Source of the DNA: an uncultured Holdemanella sp.
GTDB lineage: Bacteria > Bacillota_I > Bacilli_A > Erysipelotrichales > Erysipelotrichaceae
Length of the DNA: 9,702 bases
Direction of reading: 5' to 3'
Assembly (NCBI RefSeq): GCF_934772795.1
Contig: NZ_CAKVMR010000077.1
Coordinates: 1 to 9,702, forward strand
Made by a program: the position numbers and the translations under genes. Positions within the stretch are counted from its first letter, which is position 1, and each line of letters opens with the position of its first letter. Positions 6,235-9,702 of this stretch are shown one piece after another. The notes beneath the pieces were generated by a model. It saw nothing but the letters and a program-made list of their open reading frames with translations. It was not told the DNA's origin and searched no databases.

Positions 6235-6910
6235 TGCACATTATCATTATTCAAAAGAAATAAATGCATTACAGAATGAATATGGAATTTCTGGTATTTG
6301 TAACGTCGCAAATGAAAAAGAATATGAATTGGTTCATCAAAAACATTTATTTTATTCTTGTGGAGTACATCCTTGGAATGCCAGTTTAGATACATTGGAA
6401 TCTATGCTGCCTTTGTTGGAAAAGGCACCTATCATTGGTGAAATTGGCATGGATAGTGTGTGGTGTGATGTGGATTTAGCTGTTCAAAAAGAAGTGTTTG
6501 AAAAACAACTTCAGCTTGCACGAGCTTTAAATAAACCAGTTATTCTTCATACAAAAGGTCAGGAAAAGATGATACTAGAATTGATTCGTAAATACCCAAA
6601 TACCTATGTTGTACATTGGTATGGTTGTATGGATTATGTCAAAGAATATGATGAAGTGGTATCTTATTTCACGATTGGTCCTTCGATTGGAAAAGAAGAG
6701 GAAGTAACGCGGTTGGTTGAACAAGTATCGATTGATAAGCTATTAATGGAATCGGATGGTATTGAGGCCGTTAAATGGGCTATTGATAGTGACGATTATA
6801 TAGCGGCTCTACAAAATGAAATTACTATGGTGGCTTCGTTAAAGAATCAATCGTATTCCGAAGTTGAAAGAATTTTGGATCAAAACTTTTCAAAGTTAAT
6901 AAAAAAATAG
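6227..6910 (+). CDS. TatD-like metal-dependent hydrolase, last gene of the thiamine operon
   Basis: This 227-aa protein of the amidohydrolase superfamily TatD branch is shorter than the usual 250-260 residues. Metal-ligand motifs are intact: D3-A-H5-Y-H7 (HxH), VHPW (47-50), GEIGMD with Glu72, PVILHTK with His108, VVHWYG with His130, and MESDG with Asp177. Characterised TatD proteins are Mg-dependent 3'-5' DNases or RNases acting in repair or degradation. Here the gene overlaps thiZ by 8 nt (ATGCATGA) and precedes the operon terminator, so it should be controlled by the TPP riboswitch. That context suggests a small-molecule substrate in pyrimidine salvage, an inference discussed in the findings. 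A GTG at 6218 is in frame, but GAAGGGTG there works better as the ribosome-binding site for ATG 6227. A house-keeping nuclease that hitchhikes in the operon is the alternative. Confidence 0.85.
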   Translation: MHDAHYHYSKEINALQNEYGISGICNVANEKEYELVHQKHLFYSCGVHPWNASLDTLESMLPLLEKAPIIGEIGMDSVWCDVDLAVQKEVFEKQLQLARALNKPVILHTKGQEKMILELIRKYPNTYVVHWYGCMDYVKEYDEVVSYFTIGPSIGKEEEVTRLVEQVSIDKLLMESDGIEAVKWAIDSDDYIAALQNEITMVASLKNQSYSEVERILDQNFSKLIKK

Positions 6911-6927
6911 GAGAATTTCTTCTCCTA
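6901..6927 (-). terminator. Terminator of the GTPase gene, built on both stop codons
   Basis: TAGGAGAA (6908-6915) and TTCTCCTA (6920-6927) form a perfect 8-bp stem with a TTTC loop. Read on the - strand, the hairpin is followed by seven T residues (complement of 6901-6907), a strong intrinsic terminator for the GTPase gene. The hairpin begins with the TAG of the TatD-like gene (6908-6910) and ends with the complement of the GTPase TAG (6925-6927), so both stop codons are inside the stem. On the + strand it lacks a T run. Confidence 0.88.
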
Positions 6928-8055
6928 GGCAAGACAGTCATTGAACTGTCTTTTTATTTGTTCTTCATCCATATTCTTTCCAATAAAGACCAATTGATTG
7001 ATTCGATCTCCATATTCTTCATCCCAGTTTTTGGCAAGCTGTGGATTGGCCTTCAATAAATCAATTTGATCTTGTTTTGGAGCTGATGCGATCCATAATG
7101 AATCTTCTGTAAGGGAATTTAATTTGCCGGCTTGTTCAAATAAGTAGGCCGAGTCAGGTTGATTATCAAACCATACATAGCCTTTTGTACGAATGACATT
7201 TGGATAGTTGTTTAATAAATTAGTGAATTTCTTTAAATTCAATGGTTTTCTTGTTTGCCACACAAAAGTAGAAATTCCGTATTCTAAAGCTTCACCTTCG
7301 TGTTCATGATCATGATGATGTTCATGTTCTTCGATTTCATGAAGCCAGCCAATATTGTTTTGGGCTTTTTCATAATCAAAGTTATGTGTGTTTAAAAGCT
7401 CTTCTAAATTGACCTGACCAAAGCTAGCCTCAATGATTCCGGCATCTTTGCATAGTTTATGAATGACAGCCTTTATTTCATTTTTTTCTTCTTCGTTGAC
7501 TGTTTCTGCTTTGTTTAAGATAACGGTATTACAGAATTCGAGTTGCTGCATCAATAAAGAGTCTAGCGAATCTTCATCTTCACAAGGTTCTAACAAGTGT
7601 TTACCACAATTGAATTCATTTGACAACCTAGCAGCATCGGCTACACAGATGATGTTGTCTAAGTGGAATAGTTCTGGTAATCCTCTAGAATATAGTGTTT
7701 CATTGGCGGCTGTAATGGTTTGCGCAATGGGGATTGGTTCGCAAATACCACTCGCTTCAATGATGATGTAATCAAACTTATTGGATGAGGCTAAGGCTGA
7801 GAGTTGTTGTAATAGATCTAGTTTTAGTGTGCAACAAATACATCCATTGGTAAGACCTACAACGTCTGTGTCTTCTTTTTGAATTTGTGCATTTTTATCA
7901 ATTAGTTTTTGATCCACATTGATTTCACCAATGTCATTAACGATGATCGCAACTTTATATCCTTCTTGATTTTTTAGAATGTGATTCAATAAAGTGGTTT
8001 TACCAGCTCCTAAATAGCCGGTTAATAATAAAATAGGTATCGATTTTCTTTTCAT
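6925..8055 (-). CDS. COG0523/CobW family GTP-binding metallochaperone with His-rich loop
   Basis: This 376-aa cytoplasmic G3E GTPase has Walker A GYLGAGKTT (13-21), the metal-binding GCICC motif (71-75, CXCC), an IIIEASG strand (98-103), and NKAE (181-184) in place of NKxD for guanine recognition. A histidine cluster at 244-252 (HEHHHDHEH) precedes a CobW_C domain (about 258-375). COG0523 proteins deliver metals: zinc in ZNG1/ZigA/YciC, cobalt in CobW, Fe/Co in nitrile hydratase activators. CXCC plus a His-rich linker favours zinc, but subgroup assignment by eye is uncertain; there are no cobalamin or nitrile hydratase genes nearby. The start at 8055 is supported by AAGGAGGT 7 nt upstream on the - strand. 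No Zur-like palindrome is evident in the 58-bp divergent spacer. Confidence 0.92.
   Translation of the reverse strand: MKRKSIPILLLTGYLGAGKTTLLNHILKNQEGYKVAIIVNDIGEINVDQKLIDKNAQIQKEDTDVVGLTNGCICCTLKLDLLQQLSALASSNKFDYIIIEASGICEPIPIAQTITAANETLYSRGLPELFHLDNIICVADAARLSNEFNCGKHLLEPCEDEDSLDSLLMQQLEFCNTVILNKAETVNEEEKNEIKAVIHKLCKDAGIIEASFGQVNLEELLNTHNFDYEKAQNNIGWLHEIEEHEHHHDHEHEGEALEYGISTFVWQTRKPLNLKKFTNLLNNYPNVIRTKGYVWFDNQPDSAYLFEQAGKLNSLTEDSLWIASAPKQDQIDLLKANPQLAKNWDEEYGDRINQLVFIGKNMDEEQIKRQFNDCLA
6931..6955 (+). terminator. Terminator of the thiamine operon, inside the GTPase coding sequence
   Basis: AAGACAGT (6931-6938) pairs with ACTGTCTT (6945-6952) around a CATTGA loop. The run TTTTT (6951-6955) follows, its first two bases shared with the stem. 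On the other strand the same bases encode the last residues of the GTPase (about KRQFNDCL), so the terminator is under both coding and folding constraint. Confidence 0.85.
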
Positions 8056-8056
8056 T

Positions 8057-8085
8057 TTTAAAACCTCCTTTACTTATTGTATAAT
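8057..8085 (+). promoter_or_regulatory. Promoter of the NdpA-like gene in the divergent spacer
   Basis: TATAAT (8080-8085, perfect -10) is preceded 17 nt upstream by TTTAAA (8057-8062, 4 of 6 matches to TTGACA). Transcription should start near 8092, leaving a short leader with AAGGAG (8098-8103) 10 nt before ATG 8114. The -35 and spacer overlap the leader and ribosome-binding site of the divergent GTPase gene, so the two transcription units are packed within 58 bp. For the GTPase itself I see only weak promoter candidates. Confidence 0.7.
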
Positions 8086-8113
8086 ATTTGAGATAAAAAG
8101 GAGTAAATTTTTT

Positions 8114-9130
8114 ATGACAATTTTATATACATCCTTCCATATATTGGATTTAGATAATGATACAGTACAAAGAAAAGAGATGCCTGAAGAATTCCAAGTC
8201 TTTGTGAAAGAATATATTGAGTATGCAAACGCAAATGAAAAAAATAAAATGTATACCATTCATGATGAACAAACACAAGTGGTTTCGTGTATTCGTCAAA
8301 TGGCTTTAAATCAAGACAAATGTGAAGTTCTTACAGATAGTATTGCGGATAAATTATTGACGAGTGAGCGCTTAGCACAGGCCAAAATCTATCGCATGGG
8401 TTCGAATGTAAAAAAGGGAAGTTTGATTCAGGTTTTGGTACAAAATAGTAGTGATGAACTTTTATTTGTGGTTGCCAAAGTGGAACATTCAAAATGGTAT
8501 GATGGAAATGATTTATCAAAGAAGTATGGATTTTCAGGAGATAAGAAATCATTGTGGAAATCAGCTGTATTTTCAATGTATGAAATTAATTCGCACATTG
8601 TATTTAAAGATGTTAAGGCATATTCAGATACTATGGCAAAATATTGGACAGTTTCATTCTTGGAGTTAGACGAAGCAAGAGATGATGCCAAAAATACATA
8701 TTCAGCGTTTAAGGCCGTGGATAATGAATTAAAAAGTGCAGTAGAGCCTGTTTCTAAAAAAGATTATGTAAAGTTATCGAGTGAATTACAGAATGTGATG
8801 AATACACCACAGCAGTTAAACTACAATCAGTGTATTGATAATTTAATTGATTCGTATTCTTTTAGTGAAGAAGACATTGAAAAGGAGGTTATCAAAGATT
8901 GTTTATTGGCGCTTCCTGAACGTAAAAATTTTGATACAGAATTTAAGGTGGTTCCTGAAAGCTTGAATAATAAACGTACAAAAAAATTCCAGTTATCCCA
9001 AGGTATTGAACTAACGATTCGTTCGGATGCCATGGAATATCCGGATAAGATTGTATCTACAGTAGTGGATGGAAAGCGCGTTATTCAAATTGTCTGTGAG
9101 GATGATGATACGTATGATGCGTTTGCTTAA
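8114..9130 (+). CDS. Probable nucleoid-associated protein, NdpA/YejK (NA37)-like
   Basis: This 338-aa soluble, acidic protein has no signal peptide or membrane segment. Overall length and layout resemble the NA37 family (PF04245): an N-terminal beta-rich part, a central VKKGSLIQVLVQ...LLFVVAKVEHSKWYDG stretch (99-130), a WTVSFLELDEARDDAKNT segment (178-195) where YejK has its 'fLGasE' region, and a C-terminal strand set with GIELTIRSDAM (297-307). LALPERKNFDTEF (265-277) and the DDDTYDAF end look conserved. E. coli YejK is a nucleoid-bound protein of unclear role. The resemblance is weak by eye, so it may be a separate uncharacterised family. ATG 8114 follows an AAGGAG site and a good promoter. 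No clear terminator follows it. Confidence 0.6.
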   Translation: MTILYTSFHILDLDNDTVQRKEMPEEFQVFVKEYIEYANANEKNKMYTIHDEQTQVVSCIRQMALNQDKCEVLTDSIADKLLTSERLAQAKIYRMGSNVKKGSLIQVLVQNSSDELLFVVAKVEHSKWYDGNDLSKKYGFSGDKKSLWKSAVFSMYEINSHIVFKDVKAYSDTMAKYWTVSFLELDEARDDAKNTYSAFKAVDNELKSAVEPVSKKDYVKLSSELQNVMNTPQQLNYNQCIDNLIDSYSFSEEDIEKEVIKDCLLALPERKNFDTEFKVVPESLNNKRTKKFQLSQGIELTIRSDAMEYPDKIVSTVVDGKRVIQIVCEDDDTYDAFA

Positions 9131-9151
9131 AATAAACTGAAAGAATTCAAT

Positions 9152-9180
9152 TTGTATAAATCCTAAAATAGTGGTTTAAT
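9152..9180 (+). promoter_or_regulatory. Possible promoter for the 81-aa membrane protein gene
   Basis: TTGTAT (9152-9157) and TTTAAT (9175-9180, 5 of 6 matches to TATAAT) are separated by 17 nt. Transcription would start about 20 nt before the ATG at 9210, leaving room for the AAAGGGGGT ribosome-binding site (9194-9202). The -35 box is weak, so this is only a candidate. Confidence 0.4.
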
Positions 9181-9209
9181 TATGTCATTATTTAAAGGGG
9201 GTATTTCAA

Positions 9210-9455
9210 ATGAAAAATAAAAATGCATTAACAATTCTATTGTATGTATTTGCCGTTTTATCATTAGCTTATACGTGCTACGCGGCAATCCAAGCATATA
9301 ATACGTTTACTTCATATTACAGCACAAACTTAAGTGTAGTGAATTTGATTTTGTATATGATCACAACATGCTATGAAAGCATCTGCTTTAGTGTGCTATT
9401 CTATGCGTTAGGCGTATTTAGTGAAATGTTTAAGAAGAAGGAAGAAGAGAAATAG
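9210..9455 (+). CDS. Small two-helix membrane protein of unknown function
   Basis: This 81-aa protein is not one I recognise. It has a short basic start (MKNKN), a first membrane helix at about 6-28, a polar tyrosine- and threonine-rich loop (30-40), a second helix at about 42-70 and a charged tail (KKKEEEK). By the positive-inside rule both ends face the cytoplasm. The AAAGGGGGT ribosome-binding site 7 nt upstream of the ATG is strong, which argues for a real gene. It appears to be monocistronic, with its own candidate promoter and a terminator that starts inside its last codons. No functional clue comes from the neighbours. Confidence 0.75.
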   Translation: MKNKNALTILLYVFAVLSLAYTCYAAIQAYNTFTSYYSTNLSVVNLILYMITTCYESICFSVLFYALGVFSEMFKKKEEEK

Positions 9456-9479
9456 TTTTATACTGTTTCTTTTTTCTTT
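9448..9479 (+). terminator. Intrinsic terminator of the 81-aa membrane protein gene
   Basis: AGAAATAGT (9448-9456) pairs with ACTGTTTCT (9462-9470), 9 bp with one T-G pair, around a TTTAT loop. TTTTTCTTT follows. The TAG stop codon (9453-9455) is inside the left arm, so a ribosome finishing translation would mask the hairpin. Confidence 0.85.
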
Positions 9480-9490
9480 AGGAAATGATT

Positions 9491-9702
9491 ATGAAGAAAG
9501 ATTTTAAAGAAGGGGCCAAGGCAGCAACTCCGATTATTTTGGGATATATTCCTGTTGGAATAGCGTATGGGATGATGGCTAAAGCGACAGGATTAACATT
9601 TTTTAAAGCGTTGAGCTTTTCCTTGTATATTAAGATTTTGGTTTCGGAACAGGGGAATGCGGTATGTGAAAAACTGTCGAATTGTCACAATTTGTTGATT
9701 AT
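9491..9702 (+). CDS. azlC: AzlC-like branched-chain amino acid exporter subunit, 5' part only
   Basis: The open frame begins at ATG 9491 (AGGA 7 nt upstream) and runs off the window after 70 codons. Residues 1-46 match the AzlC N-terminus: a basic FKEGAKAA start, then TPIILGYIPVGIAYGMMAKATGLTFF (13-38), the conserved P-x(3)-GY-x-P-x-G-x-A-x-G pattern, and a serine-containing helix ALSFSLY. In AzlC this helix normally runs into a G-S-G-Q-like motif; here residues 47-70 read IKILVSEQGNAVCEKLSNCH and do not match. AzlC pairs with AzlD to export branched-chain amino acids or their analogues. The gene follows a terminator by only 11 nt, with no obvious promoter of its own. The family call is good; whether the gene is intact cannot be decided here. 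Confidence 0.7.
   Translation, partial: MKKDFKEGAKAATPIILGYIPVGIAYGMMAKATGLTFFKALSFSLYIKILVSEQGNAVCEKLSNCHNLLI

Noticed and set aside
7463..7771. 102-codon open frame on the + strand
   Set aside because: It lies entirely inside the GTPase gene on the opposite strand, is serine-rich and low in complexity, and has no ribosome-binding site; an antisense shadow.
8056..8113. Possible Zur or other metal-regulator operator in the spacer upstream of the CobW-like GTPase
   Set aside because: No convincing inverted repeat of the Zur type could be found; the AT-rich sequence is explained by promoter and ribosome-binding elements.
1..9702. CRISPR arrays, tRNA/rRNA genes, insertion sequences or long direct repeats
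   Set aside because: Scanning the whole window showed no regularly spaced repeats, tRNA-like cloverleafs, transposase motifs or terminal inverted repeats.

Overview
The window is a low-GC, densely packed bacterial chromosome segment. Its Shine-Dalgarno sequences are mostly strong (AGAGG to AAGGAGGT), its start and stop codons often overlap, and its terminators are short hairpins followed by T runs. Together with the protein families present, this points to Bacillota, most likely an Erysipelotrichales/Erysipelotrichaceae gut or oral bacterium. The family placement is an inference from how the proteins look, not from a search.

Region 1 (1-3580, + strand) starts with a terminator-like hairpin. 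It continues with a tightly packed four-gene cluster: a polytopic membrane protein joining a DUF975-like half to a CmpB-like 'putative ABC transporter type IV' half, a TraX-family membrane protein, a stand-alone RQC winged-helix protein of the RQC-minor-1 type, and a small shikimate-kinase-like P-loop protein. The first gene appears to have lost one base near its 5' end. No function is known for the cluster as a unit.

Region 2 (about 3586-6955, + strand) is a thiamine-precursor uptake operon. An extended -10 promoter leads into a TPP riboswitch with a clear terminator/antiterminator expression platform. The genes that follow are the permease (ThiX), lipoprotein binding protein (ThiY) and ATPase (ThiZ) of the ThiXYZ pyrimidine importer, then a short TatD-like metal hydrolase overlapping thiZ by 8 nt. 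The hydrolase sits where a pyrimidine-processing amidohydrolase (YlmB) is found in related operons, which makes it a candidate salvage enzyme.

Region 3 (6901-8055, - strand) is a COG0523/CobW-type GTPase with CXCC and His-rich metal-binding motifs, convergent with the thiamine operon. The two 3' ends interlock: one hairpin contains both stop codons and serves the GTPase, and the operon's own terminator lies inside the last codons of the GTPase gene.

Region 4 (8056-9702, + strand) holds a divergently transcribed 338-aa protein that resembles the NdpA/YejK (NA37) nucleoid-associated family, an 81-aa two-helix membrane protein with its own promoter and terminator, and the 5' end of an AzlC-like branched-chain amino acid exporter gene that runs off the window. 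No RNA genes, insertion sequences, CRISPR arrays or large repeats were found, and no stretch over 300 bases lacks a gene.
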